The notes under the pieces are model-generated. The model ran no database searches and was not told where the DNA came from. It saw only the letters and a list, made by a program, of their open reading frames with translations. From an uncultured Pseudohongiella sp. (GTDB lineage Bacteria; Pseudomonadota; Gammaproteobacteria; Pseudomonadales; Pseudohongiellaceae), in contig CACJAW010000015.1 of assembly GCA_902591495.1 (NCBI GenBank), positions 1-44,701 on the forward strand: a stretch of DNA of 44,701 nt. Reading direction: 5' to 3'. The first letter of the stretch is position 1. Each line of letters starts with the position of its first letter. The position numbers were made by a program, and so were the translations under genes. Shown here piece after piece: positions 12,383-21,563 of the stretch.

Positions 12383-13660
12383 ATGAGCGACAAAAAGGCC
12401 CAATTAACCCTAGATGGGAGAGATAACCCAATCGATTTACCTATCTATGAAGGCAGCACGGGCCCTGATGTTATTGATGTTAGAAGTTTAGTATCAGAAG
12501 GAATATTTACATACGATCCAGGGTTTGTTTCAACAGCTGCGTGCGACTCCGACATTACTTTTATCGACGGCAACAAAGGTATTCTTCTGCACCGGGGATA
12601 CCCTATCGAACAGTTAGCCGAAAAATCCAATTTTTTAGAAGTTTGTTATTTATTATTAAATGGCGAGCTACCAAACCCCTCAGAATTAGACTCCTTTGAA
12701 GAGGAAATTCGATATCACACGATGGTTGATGAGCAAATTCATGAATTTTTTAAGGGGTTTCCAAGAACAGCACACCCAATGGCAATGCTATGTGCTGTGG
12801 TCGGAGGGCTCTCGGCTTTCTATCACGATGACTTAGACATAGATAATAAAGATCACCGTATGCAAGCTGCAATCAGGCTAATAGCAAAAATGCCAACCCT
12901 CGCAGCAATGTGCTACAAACATGGAATTGGACAGCCTTTTATTTATCCACAAAACAAAATGTCTTTGGCTGAAAACTTCGTCAATATGCTATTTGGAACG
13001 CCTTGCGAGGAAACTGAAGTAAGCCCGGTAATTGCAAAGGCAATGGATACATTATTTCTACTTCATGCAGACCACGAACAAAATGCTTCAACTTCCACTG
13101 TTCGACTAGCTGGCTCCACTGGATCAAACCCCTATGCCTGCCTTGCTTCTGGGATAGCCGCTTTATGGGGACCCGCACATGGCGGGGCCAATGAGGCTGT
13201 TCTAGACATGCTCAATAAGATAGGAGACGAGTCGAGGATTGATGAGTACATCCTTAAAGCAAAAGATAAAGATGATCCTTTTAGACTTATGGGTTTTGGC
13301 CACAGGGTTTATAAAAATTATGACCCACGAGCCACAGTAATAAGAGGAATATGTGCCGAAGTGCTAGACGAATTAGGCGTAGATAATGATCCACTCTTCA
13401 AAATTGCTCGAAAACTCGAGAAACTGGCACTTGAAGACGATTATTTTATTGAGCGAAAACTCTTTCCGAATGTAGATTTCTATTCTGGAATTATTCTAAA
13501 AGCAATTGGTATTCCAACAAGTCTATTTACTGTTATCTTTGCTACGGGTCGAACGCCAGGCTGGATAGCTCACTGGCATGAGATGCTCGGTAGTCCTTAT
13601 AAGATCGGTCGACCGAGACAACTATATAAAGGATCACCTATACGCGACTATCCAAATTAG
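12383..13660 (+). CDS. gltA: Type II citrate synthase
   Basis: Condenses acetyl-CoA and oxaloacetate, the entry step of the TCA cycle. The 425-residue sequence matches the hexameric, NADH-sensitive type in length (E. coli 427). Expected catalytic residues are present: H266 in PAHGGANE, H307 in [14 protein letters not shown] and D365 in [17 protein letters not shown] lies at about 228-237. A GGAG ribosome site sits six bases before the ATG. It is divergent from the sdh-suc operon, so the whole oxidative half of the cycle from citrate synthase to succinyl-CoA synthetase and succinate dehydrogenase, except aconitase and isocitrate dehydrogenase, is in one locus. Confidence 0.98.
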   Translation: MSDKKAQLTLDGRDNPIDLPIYEGSTGPDVIDVRSLVSEGIFTYDPGFVSTAACDSDITFIDGNKGILLHRGYPIEQLAEKSNFLEVCYLLLNGELPNPSELDSFEEEIRYHTMVDEQIHEFFKGFPRTAHPMAMLCAVVGGLSAFYHDDLDIDNKDHRMQAAIRLIAKMPTLAAMCYKHGIGQPFIYPQNKMSLAENFVNMLFGTPCEETEVSPVIAKAMDTLFLLHADHEQNASTSTVRLAGSTGSNPYACLASGIAALWGPAHGGANEAVLDMLNKIGDESRIDEYILKAKDKDDPFRLMGFGHRVYKNYDPRATVIRGICAEVLDELGVDNDPLFKIARKLEKLALEDDYFIERKLFPNVDFYSGIILKAIGIPTSLFTVIFATGRTPGWIAHWHEMLGSPYKIGRPRQLYKGSPIRDYPN

Positions 13661-13681
13661 GATATCCAAATAATAATGTAA

Positions 13682-13757
13682 TGGTGGAGCCTACCGGGAT
13701 CGAACCGGTGACCTCAACGCTGCCAGCGTTGCGCTCTCCCAGCTGAGCTAAGGCCCC
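13682..13757 (-). tRNA. tRNA-Ala (anticodon GGC)
   Basis: The minus strand folds into a complete 76-base cloverleaf with an encoded CCA end. The acceptor arms are GGGGCCT and AGGCTCC with the G3-U70 pair that identifies alanine tRNA. The D arm is GCTC/GAGC, the anticodon arm is CAACG / CTGGCAG / CGTTG with anticodon GGC, and the T arm is ACCGG/CCGGT with TTCGATC. It sits between gltA and gltX; a tRNA-Ala near gltX is common in gammaproteobacteria. Confidence 0.97.
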
Positions 13758-13808
13758 AAACAAGTGATCGCGAATTTTAAGCGCCACCTATTTCTCTGTC
13801 AAACCAAC

Positions 13809-15293
13809 TTAAAAAAGGTTTTGATATTCAGATAGAAGTGTTTTCTCCATTTTTTTAGAAATCCCACCCAAAACCTTAATCGCATCGCGCGTTCTAGCCC
13901 TAAATATGTCAATTCCAAGAACCGTCACTGATTCGATCACGGATATAGAGACATACTTACCTGTTACCGCCACAAAAAGCGGAGATAAAAATTCTCTGAA
14001 TTTTAAGTCCATCTGTCCACTTAACATTTGGAACTCTTTATGGATAGATTCTTTATCCCAACTCTCCAAAGCTTCAAGTCGCCAGAGGGAAAATTTTAAA
14101 ACACGAAGAATTCTATCTCGATCAAGTTTAATTTTACTAAAACTATCCTCTTTGAGGTGCACATCAGCGCTTAAGAAAAAACTTGTTAAATCTACAACGT
14201 CACTGAATTTATCAACTCTTTCGCGAACTAAAGGGATGACATTTTTTATATTTTCTGAATCAAAAGCCCATTGTGTATACTTTTTAATGAACTCGCTATC
14301 AGACATTTCCTCACGGATGTACTTACCGTTCAACCAATTCAATTTTTCCAGATCAAAAACTGGCCCACCCAATGATACTCGATGAATATCAAAGTTATTT
14401 GTCATTTCCTGGATTGAAAATTTCTCTTCGCCAGAGGGCATTGTCCAGCCCATCATCCCTAGATAATTTACCAACGCCTCCGGCAAATAGCCCATATCTT
14501 CGTAATATCCAATACTTGTAGGGTTTTTCCTTTTACTCAATTTGCTCTTATCAGGGTTTCGCAGTAACGGCATATGACAAAAAATAGGTGGTTCCCATCC
14601 TAAGTACTCATATAGAAGTAAATGCTTCGGGACAGAGTTAATCCATTCCTCTCCCCTGATAACATGGGTAATATTCATCAAATGATCATCAACTACATTA
14701 GCGAAGTGATACGTTGGCATCCCATCAGACTTAATCAAAACCTGCATGTCGACTTGAGACCAGCTAATACTAACGTTTCCTCTCAATAGATCATCAAATT
14801 CGCAGTCACCACTCTCCGGAACTTTCATTCGAATCACATAATCCTCTCCCTGCTTCAATCGAGATTCGATCTCTTCATCGGAAAGATTTAAACAATGACC
14901 ATCATAGCCAACTTGCGTCTTTTCTTGTAACTGAAGTTTTCTTAATTGATCTAGCCGTTCTGACGTACAAAAACATCTGAACGCTTTTTCGTTCTGCAAA
15001 AGAGTATCAACATGCTCCGAATAGATTTTTGTCCTCTCACTTTGACGGTATGGCCCATACTCTCCGCCCACATCCGGACCTTCATCCCAGGTTAAACCAA
15101 GCCAATTTAGGGATTCAATAATATTCGACTCGGAGTTTTTCGAACTTCTAACTCTATCTGTATCTTCCACCCTCAGAATGAATTTGCCTCCATTCGAATG
15201 CGCAAAACATCGATTGAAAAGTGCTATATACGCAGTTCCCACATGGGGGTCCCCTGTCGGAGAAGGAGCAATTCGAGTTCTTATTTGTGTCAT
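13809..15293 (-). CDS. gltX: Glutamyl-tRNA synthetase
   Basis: Charges tRNA-Glu. The class I signatures are present: PSPTGDPHVGT at 11-20 (HIGH-type) and KLSKR at 251-255 (KMSKS-type). The insert with C107, C109 and C134 (CFC and YDGHC) matches the zinc site of the bacterial enzyme. Length 494 residues, against 471 in E. coli. It begins MTQIRTRIAPSPTG, so the ATG at 15293 is secure. It diverges from dusA. A TATAAT hexamer on the minus strand (15344-15339) could be its -10 box, but I see no good -35. Confidence 0.96.
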   Translation of the reverse strand: MTQIRTRIAPSPTGDPHVGTAYIALFNRCFAHSNGGKFILRVEDTDRVRSSKNSESNIIESLNWLGLTWDEGPDVGGEYGPYRQSERTKIYSEHVDTLLQNEKAFRCFCTSERLDQLRKLQLQEKTQVGYDGHCLNLSDEEIESRLKQGEDYVIRMKVPESGDCEFDDLLRGNVSISWSQVDMQVLIKSDGMPTYHFANVVDDHLMNITHVIRGEEWINSVPKHLLLYEYLGWEPPIFCHMPLLRNPDKSKLSKRKNPTSIGYYEDMGYLPEALVNYLGMMGWTMPSGEEKFSIQEMTNNFDIHRVSLGGPVFDLEKLNWLNGKYIREEMSDSEFIKKYTQWAFDSENIKNVIPLVRERVDKFSDVVDLTSFFLSADVHLKEDSFSKIKLDRDRILRVLKFSLWRLEALESWDKESIHKEFQMLSGQMDLKFREFLSPLFVAVTGKYVSISVIESVTVLGIDIFRARTRDAIKVLGGISKKMEKTLLSEYQNLF

Positions 15294-15428
15294 TTTATGT
15301 ACAGAAAATTAGTGTTTTAAGATTATAATAAGATCCAGATTATACCTTGAAAAGCATCCGCTCACGAATTTCTGAGCATTCTCTCGTTGTTTGTTTTTAA
15401 GAAAGATCATCCATACGACGTTTATATT

Positions 15429-16391
15429 ATGATTAACAGAAAATTTTGCGTAGCCCCAATGATGGATTGGACAGATCGACATGATCGAGTCTTCTTGCGG
15501 AAGTTTTCTAAGAATATCCTTTTGTACACAGAAATGATCACAAGCGCTTCTCTCGAATATGGAGATGCTGAGTATTTGCTTAGATATAACAAGGAAGAGC
15601 ATCCTGTTGCCCTACAGATCGGCGGCTCTAAACTAGACGAACTTTCTCATGGAGCAGTATTAGGAGAAAGAGCAGGTTTCGATGAGATTAATCTTAATGT
15701 TGGATGTCCGAGTGATAGGGTTAAGTCTGGAGAGTTTGGTGCCTGTCTCATGGCGAAACCAAAGTTAGTCTCGGATTGCATTAAATCTATGAAAGATTCA
15801 GTAAATATTCCCGTAACCGTAAAATGCAGAACTGGTATCGATAATTTGGATTCGCAATCACGACTCCTTGAATTCATCGACACAATCTCTACCGCTGGAT
15901 GTAAAACATTTATAATCCACGCACGTAAGGCTATTTTGAATGGTCTCACCCCCAAAGAAAATAGGGAAATACCACCGCTAAATTATCAAAGGGTCTTTGC
16001 TGTAAAGGAAACCTTTCCCGATTTAGAAATTGTTATTAACGGAGGAATTACGAATCTATCAGATGCGTCTTCGTTTTTAGAAAAAGTAGATGGGGTAATG
16101 ATTGGTAGAGAGGCCTATCAAAATCCCTTTTTCCTGAACGAGGTTGATGAAGTAATATTCGGTTGTTCCCCGAGCAAAAAAAATCGGACTACTCACCTGG
16201 AAGAGTACATCTCTTACATAGAGTCTGAGTTGCAAAAAGGAACCCCACTGAAGCATATGACTCGACATATTCTAGGCCTATTTAAATCCCAAAAAGGAGG
16301 AAAACAGTATCGCCGTCATTTAAGCGAAAACAGCCATAAAACAGGTGCTGGAATAGATGTAATAACCGATGCTCTAAAGTTTATAAATTAA
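15429..16391 (+). CDS. dusA: tRNA-dihydrouridine synthase A
   Basis: FMN enzyme that reduces uridines in the tRNA D-loop. The product starts MINRKFCVAPMMDWTDRHDR, the DusA N-terminus, and has the catalytic cysteine in NLNVGCPSDRV (C93 from this start) and the FMN-binding NGGI and MIGREAYQNPF segments. From the ATG at 15429 it is 320 residues. A TTG at 15387 would add 14 residues that do not resemble the family, so I prefer the ATG even though no strong ribosome site precedes it. It is divergent from gltX and is followed by a long hairpin. Confidence 0.93.
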   Translation: MINRKFCVAPMMDWTDRHDRVFLRKFSKNILLYTEMITSASLEYGDAEYLLRYNKEEHPVALQIGGSKLDELSHGAVLGERAGFDEINLNVGCPSDRVKSGEFGACLMAKPKLVSDCIKSMKDSVNIPVTVKCRTGIDNLDSQSRLLEFIDTISTAGCKTFIIHARKAILNGLTPKENREIPPLNYQRVFAVKETFPDLEIVINGGITNLSDASSFLEKVDGVMIGREAYQNPFFLNEVDEVIFGCSPSKKNRTTHLEEYISYIESELQKGTPLKHMTRHILGLFKSQKGGKQYRRHLSENSHKTGAGIDVITDALKFIN

Positions 16392-16401
16392 ATCCATCCT
16401 A

Positions 16402-16442
16402 TGAAATAGTCACTAAATAATGTTAGTTTAGTGACTATTTCA
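16402..16442 (+). terminator. Long hairpin after dusA, probable terminator
   Basis: A perfect 16-base inverted repeat (TGAAATAGTCACTAAA at 16402-16417 and its complement at 16427-16442) encloses a nine-base loop. It lies in the 76-base gap between dusA and the TerB-like gene. The bases after it on the plus strand (CTTTGTTCTTTT) are T-rich but not a clean T run, and the stem is AT-rich. It may be a weak terminator or an RNA-processing or stability element. Confidence 0.55.
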
Positions 16443-16467
16443 CTTTGTTCTTTTATCCAGAAAATTT

Positions 16468-16929
16468 ATGATCAATAGAATTAGAAAATTTTTCAAAAGT
16501 AACGAAAACAGCAAATCAGATAACTTAGAGGGCAATCAGGATCAGCTTGCCTATGCTTCATTGTTAATAGAAGTCATCAAAAGCGATGATCACTTCGATC
16601 AACGAGAACACGACGAATTGCTCAATATTCTGGGCACTAAATTAAGTATTGATGAGAAGGCGCTGGCTGAGCTCTCAGAGCTTGCACAAAAAAAATCTAA
16701 TGAATCAACCTCTCTTTATGAGTTCACGCGTGAAATCAATGATAAGTACCAATATGAAGAAAAGGTCCAATTGATAGAAGATTTATGGAGGATCGCTTAT
16801 TCAGATGAGCAAATTGATAAATATGAGGATTATGTAATAAGAAAAGTAGCGGACTTAATTTATGTTACGCATAGCGACTTTATTAAATCGAAATTGAAAG
16901 TTAAAAATTCGATATCTCCTGAGAATTAA
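16468..16929 (+). CDS. TerB-like (tellurite-resistance TerB domain) cytosolic protein
   Basis: A 153-residue acidic helical protein. The segment from about 27 to 140 has the TerB pattern: an acidic first motif (AYASLLIEVIKSDDHFDQREHDELLNIL, seen in parts) and a repeat of it (IEDLWRIAYSDEQIDKYEDYVIRKVADL, in parts) separated by about 70 residues. TerB-like domains bind metal ions or act as scaffolds, and many copies occur outside tellurite operons. No ter genes are near, so no resistance role should be assumed. It may be cotranscribed with dusA unless the hairpin at 16402 stops transcription. It converges on mlaA with four bases between the stops. Confidence 0.8.
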   Translation: MINRIRKFFKSNENSKSDNLEGNQDQLAYASLLIEVIKSDDHFDQREHDELLNILGTKLSIDEKALAELSELAQKKSNESTSLYEFTREINDKYQYEEKVQLIEDLWRIAYSDEQIDKYEDYVIRKVADLIYVTHSDFIKSKLKVKNSISPEN

Positions 16930-16933
16930 CTTA

Positions 16934-17614
16934 TTAAAAATCACCAAACTCGTTAATCACTTCACCATCATTAACTACATACTCTCTATTCTGAATATAA
17001 GCTTCTCTAACGAACAAATAGCGGTCTCCTATAATTAGTTCGTCGTACGCTAATAACGAGGACCTAAAATCCAGCTCATCCGCAAGGTATAAGGCATAAC
17101 GACTCTCGATATTTTCTATATACCTTATCGGATTAAATAAGGCATCAACTATCATTCCTACCGAATCTCTAAGATTACTAGCACCAAAAACAGGAAGAAA
17201 AACATAAGGACCTGCGTCGAAACCCCAGACACCTAATGTTTGACCAAAATCTTCCTCATTCCTATATAGGCCCATACTAGTGGCAACATCTAAAATCCCT
17301 CCAATACCTATCGTTGAATTCACAATAATTCTGCCCGAATCAGATAATCCATCCTCTATTTTGAACTGCAAAAAATCATTAATTGCAACGTTTACGTCTT
17401 GAAGATTATCAAAGACATTACCAACTCCAACTTGGAAAAAACGCGGTGTTACATTTGTGTAAGTCAAGGCAATTGGTCTGACAAGTAGCTGATCAAAATA
17501 GTCATTAACAGAGAAAAAATGTTGATTTAGCCTCATCCAAGGATCGTAGTCTTGCGACTTTGCTGAAAAAGGCAATACAAGCAGACTAACTATAAGTAAA
17601 AGTTTGATACGCAT
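16934..17614 (-). CDS. mlaA: MlaA/VacJ family outer-membrane phospholipid-transport protein
   Basis: MlaA removes misplaced phospholipids from the outer leaflet of the outer membrane. The 226-residue protein has the family signatures YDPWMRLNQHFFSVNDYFDQ near residue 23, DFLQFKIEDG, STIGIGGILDVATSMGL and FGQTLGVWG-GPYVFLPVFG. A signal peptide (MRIKLLLIVSLLVLPFSAKS) is present, but there is no lipobox cysteine. The classical E. coli MlaA is a lipoprotein, so this copy would be soluble-exported or directly membrane inserted. No other mla genes are in the window. It lies 31 bases after hrpA on the same strand. Confidence 0.9.
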   Translation of the reverse strand: MRIKLLLIVSLLVLPFSAKSQDYDPWMRLNQHFFSVNDYFDQLLVRPIALTYTNVTPRFFQVGVGNVFDNLQDVNVAINDFLQFKIEDGLSDSGRIIVNSTIGIGGILDVATSMGLYRNEEDFGQTLGVWGFDAGPYVFLPVFGASNLRDSVGMIVDALFNPIRYIENIESRYALYLADELDFRSSLLAYDELIIGDRYLFVREAYIQNREYVVNDGEVINEFGDF

Positions 17615-17645
17615 AATTTAAATAGCCCCCAGCTATCTTTCAAAT

Positions 17646-20600
17646 TTATGCTGTTAAACGATCTATTGCATTTCTTATTCTCTTTGAGGAGACCGAAATT
17701 TTAGTGCCCAAGGATTGGGCAAAAAGAGATACTCGATACTCCTCTATCATCCAGCGTATGTCATCCAATTTATTTTGATCGTCAGCTGAAATAGCTTCAC
17801 CTAACCTTTTGTACTCAGTCCAGAATTCTGAAATTTCCTGAGTAAACACATAATCATTTGCACCAAGATGAGGCGCTCTTTCAAGTCGTAACTTGATACC
17901 CTTTAAATATCGAGGAAATTGTCTGAGTCTGTCAATAGTTGTTTTAAAAAAAAGCTCGCCTACCAGTAAATTGTCAAGTTGTAGATATATATCCTCACAA
18001 AAATATGTCAAGTTTTTATCTGTTAAAGATGACAGCCTCCGGAGAATGGAAATTCGCTCTTCGAACAGCTCATCCACAATCAACAGTATTTCCTCACTCT
18101 GAGAGTAGAGCTTTGATTTTCCGATACTCAGTTGTTCATCAAATTCGTTTTTTGAACGAGGTATAGTGGTATGAACATCAAAAGCATTCAAGTACGTTAA
18201 ATATATAGCATCCTCAACAAAATTTGTGAAATCAAGAGGGATTTTCAAAGCTGATTCAATTTTGAATCGATAATATTTTTTCTTTATCATGTTCTTTTGC
18301 TGAACGCTACGCAATAAATATAGTCTGATGAGCCCATGCTTTGTGCTTTCAAGAGCCTGCTCAAATTCTGAAAATAATTTAAGTGATACCGAATTTGTAC
18401 TATCAACTAACCCTGGATATCGCACAATTTTTAAATCTGTTTTTAGATCAATTGCTTTCGGAAGGGTTTCAAAATCCCAATCAATAAGATTTTCAACATC
18501 ATAGACATTCCACTCTTCGGGTAATTCAATTTCAGATTTCTGAAAGTCTATCCCCTTTTTAGATAACAGTCTCTTAATCTCATTTACATTGGAACCTACA
18601 GCAAGAGATTTTCTATTCCTATCTACTACATTAATCTTAATAATGAGATGATCTGGCAAGGAGATATTTGCGAATTGAACCGGTGCAATATTTATTCTTC
18701 GCTGTTTAATTAGTAATGTAGCGAGAAGTTTAAATAAGTCACCTCTCAACTCAAACATTTCAGATATTATGTCATCCACAAACCCACTGATTGGTATTAA
18801 TTTCTTGCGAGTAGCTTTTGGCAAACCTTTAAGTAACGCGATACATTTTTCCCGCATAATCCCCGGAACAGCCCAATCAATATCCGCGTCACTGAGCTGA
18901 TTTATAAGCGGAAGAGGAACTTGAACTGTCGCTCCATCCTTTTTCGCCCCAGGTTGAAAAATATAATTTATGGGAATTTGGTTATTGTTTAGTGAAATAG
19001 AATCTGGAAATTCATTTTTGCTAGGATTTTCGTTATTGTTAAAAAGCGCCCTTCGATCCAAATTAAGTTTTTTTGACGCGCCACTTTCAGGATCTCTAAT
19101 CCAATTCTCCAATTCTTTCGTCGAGGTAATGTTCTTCGGTATAGCCTTCGAATAAAAAGCGTTAATGTCACTCTCGCTAATAAATTTTTCGGGACGACGT
19201 AATTTATTTTCCTCGGCATGAATAGCTTCTAAAATCTGTTGATTTTGCTTATAAAAAGGCGCATCAGTCTTTACAGTACTTTTCGACAAACCTTCTGAAA
19301 GGAAAATTTCATGAGCGTGCTCTTGATTTGTTGAGGAATATTCAACTCGAGTCTTTTCAATTATCGTCAACCCATAAAGACGTACTCGCTCAAATGCTTT
19401 TACACTTTGAGTTCTCACACTCCAATGAGGGCTGTGAACCTCCCGCTTGACTAGGTGTCCTCCTATTTCTTCAATCCACACTGGATCTATCTTTGCAGCC
19501 ATCGCAGCAAACGTCTGCGTAGTTTCTATTAATTCTCCTGTTACAATCCATTTTGGCAGTGCTCTGGCAAGTACTGATGAATTAAGAATGATAAATTTCT
19601 TATTCCTGCTCCCTATGTATTGCTTTTCGGTTAAACGATAAGCTAATTGATTTAACGAACCGGCAATTATACTTTTATGAATATCAGCATGATTGGATGG
19701 CTTTTTATTAATCCGCAAGCCAATTCTTCGGCAAGTTAACGTAAGTTGAAAATGTACCTCTTTCCACTCACGCATTCGCGTGTAAGACAATCGATATTGC
19801 CTACAGAATTTTTTTAACCTGTTAGAGTTACCTAGTTTTCTAGTCTCTTCGAAAATTATCCATAGATTTATTAAAGCCAGAAAATCAGAGTTTTTACTAT
19901 TGTATAAGTCTGAGTCGTAATCTGCCTCGTTCAACTCGACATGACCACTCTCTCGTGGGTCTTGTATACTTAACAAACTTACAATAATTAAGAGTTCTTT
20001 TAGACAGTTTTTTGAATTTGCTACTAACAACATCTTCGCATGTTTAGGATCTACAGGGATTGAAGCCATCTTTCGTCCGTCTTTCGTTAATTTTCGAAAT
20101 TCATTAACGGCTTTGAGCTCTGCAAGTAGTTTGAACCCTTCATTGATAGACTTTGACTCAGGTTTATCTAAAAAGGGAAACTTAAAAATATCGCCCAAGT
20201 TTAAAGACAACATTCTCAAGATCACTGCAGCTAAGTTGGTTCGAATTATCTCCGGATCCGTATATCTGACACGTGTGTTAAAGTCCTCTTCTGTGTATAA
20301 ACGGATGCAAACACCGTCCTCTATCCGACCACACCTCCCTTTCCGTTGATTAGCACTGGCCTGTGATATTTTTTCTATCGGCAATCGTTGAATTTTTGAT
20401 TGAAAACTATAGCGACTAATTCTTGCGAGCCCGGTGTCTATGACATACTTAATTTTAGGGACAGTTATTGAAGTTTCTGCCACATTCGTAGATAAAATTA
20501 CTCGTAGTGTAGTGTGCTCTTTAAATATTCTACTTTGTTCGGATTGAGGTAGCCGGGCGTAAAGTGGAAGAATTTCAAGATTTTTGTGATTCTTTTTCCG

Positions 20601-21533
20601 AAGAACTCTCGAAGCTTCCCTTATTTCTCGCTCACTACTTAAGAAAACCAAAATATCTTTCGCGTCGCTAATACCCTTTGGTGCCTCACGAGCCAGTGAA
20701 ATGACGCTATCACATACTTTTTCACTTATAGTTTTATCTTTTTCTTCGCCAGCTAAATTCATGGGAAGGTATCTGGTTTCGACTGGAAACATTCTTCCTT
20801 CAACTGAAATTACTTCTGCACGATTGAAATGATTTGAAAATTTGTCCACATCAATAGTGGCTGAGGTAATAATTACCTTGAGCTCATCCCTCTTACTTAT
20901 AAGCCTCTTTAAATAACCCAAAATGAAATCAATATTTAGAGATCGCTCGTGAGCCTCATCAACAATAACAACCTCGTATTTGGATAAATATGGATCTGAC
21001 TGAATTTCTGCGAGAAGGATTCCATCGGTCATAAGCTTGACCCGACAGGTCTCAGAAAATCTATCATTAAACCGCACTTGATAACCTACTAATTCACCCA
21101 GTTTGCCATCCAATTCATCTGCAACTCTAGCAGCAACAGATGTCGCAGCAAGTCGTCTGGGTTGGCAATGACCAATAAGACCTCGTGCGCCATATCCAGC
21201 ATCTAGGCATATTTTCGGTAATTGCGTAGTTTTACCAGAACCTGTATCTCCAGCGACTATTAATACCTGATTCTTTTTTAATGAATCACGAATTTCATTC
21301 GCTCTCAAAGAAACAGGTAGTGTTTCTGGAAAGTGAATAGACTTAGGGATAAGTTTTCGATTTGACTTCGAAGTAGAGACCGAAGCATTAATAAGATCAC
21401 TTAGTTTGGATATTTGTTTTTTTTGCTTACTGCCTGTTAACTTCGTTTTTTCTATCGACTTTATACTTTTAGAAAATCGATATAGATCTTTTGTTTGGCA
21501 GTGTTTAATTTGTTCTCTTAATGGACGCAGCAC
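17646..21533 (-). CDS. hrpA: ATP-dependent RNA helicase HrpA
   Basis: Large DEAH-box RNA helicase; HrpA has been linked to rescue of stalled ribosomes and mRNA processing. At 1295 residues it matches E. coli HrpA (1300). Motif I is GDTGSGKT (95-102), motif II DEAH (192-195), motif III SAT (224-226), and motif VI QRKGRCGR lies about residue 395. A C-terminal DUF3418-type region follows. The start codon is GTG at 21533. No in-frame ATG occurs before the helicase motifs, and the sequence from the GTG aligns with the E. coli N-terminus (LRFS-like DLYRFSKS), so it is not truncated. It lies 30 bases after fadD. Confidence 0.95.
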   Translation of the reverse strand: MLRPLREQIKHCQTKDLYRFSKSIKSIEKTKLTGSKQKKQISKLSDLINASVSTSKSNRKLIPKSIHFPETLPVSLRANEIRDSLKKNQVLIVAGDTGSGKTTQLPKICLDAGYGARGLIGHCQPRRLAATSVAARVADELDGKLGELVGYQVRFNDRFSETCRVKLMTDGILLAEIQSDPYLSKYEVVIVDEAHERSLNIDFILGYLKRLISKRDELKVIITSATIDVDKFSNHFNRAEVISVEGRMFPVETRYLPMNLAGEEKDKTISEKVCDSVISLAREAPKGISDAKDILVFLSSEREIREASRVLRKKNHKNLEILPLYARLPQSEQSRIFKEHTTLRVILSTNVAETSITVPKIKYVIDTGLARISRYSFQSKIQRLPIEKISQASANQRKGRCGRIEDGVCIRLYTEEDFNTRVRYTDPEIIRTNLAAVILRMLSLNLGDIFKFPFLDKPESKSINEGFKLLAELKAVNEFRKLTKDGRKMASIPVDPKHAKMLLVANSKNCLKELLIIVSLLSIQDPRESGHVELNEADYDSDLYNSKNSDFLALINLWIIFEETRKLGNSNRLKKFCRQYRLSYTRMREWKEVHFQLTLTCRRIGLRINKKPSNHADIHKSIIAGSLNQLAYRLTEKQYIGSRNKKFIILNSSVLARALPKWIVTGELIETTQTFAAMAAKIDPVWIEEIGGHLVKREVHSPHWSVRTQSVKAFERVRLYGLTIIEKTRVEYSSTNQEHAHEIFLSEGLSKSTVKTDAPFYKQNQQILEAIHAEENKLRRPEKFISESDINAFYSKAIPKNITSTKELENWIRDPESGASKKLNLDRRALFNNNENPSKNEFPDSISLNNNQIPINYIFQPGAKKDGATVQVPLPLINQLSDADIDWAVPGIMREKCIALLKGLPKATRKKLIPISGFVDDIISEMFELRGDLFKLLATLLIKQRRINIAPVQFANISLPDHLIIKINVVDRNRKSLAVGSNVNEIKRLLSKKGIDFQKSEIELPEEWNVYDVENLIDWDFETLPKAIDLKTDLKIVRYPGLVDSTNSVSLKLFSEFEQALESTKHGLIRLYLLRSVQQKNMIKKKYYRFKIESALKIPLDFTNFVEDAIYLTYLNAFDVHTTIPRSKNEFDEQLSIGKSKLYSQSEEILLIVDELFEERISILRRLSSLTDKNLTYFCEDIYLQLDNLLVGELFFKTTIDRLRQFPRYLKGIKLRLERAPHLGANDYVFTQEISEFWTEYKRLGEAISADDQNKLDDIRWMIEEYRVSLFAQSLGTKISVSSKRIRNAIDRLTA

Positions 21534-21563
21534 AAGAAAATATACTTAATATAAAGATCTGGT

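Noticed and set aside
13906..14385. Plus-strand frame of 159 codons inside gltX
   Set aside because: Antisense to gltX with serine/threonine-rich low-quality translation; the gltX frame is clearly the coding one.
16468..16929. Tellurite-resistance locus
   Set aside because: Only a lone TerB-like domain is present with no terC, terD or terZ neighbours, so a resistance function is not supported.
17646..21533. Possible 5' truncation of hrpA because it lacks an ATG
   Set aside because: The sequence from the GTG at 21533 aligns with the E. coli N-terminus to within a few residues and total length matches the family.
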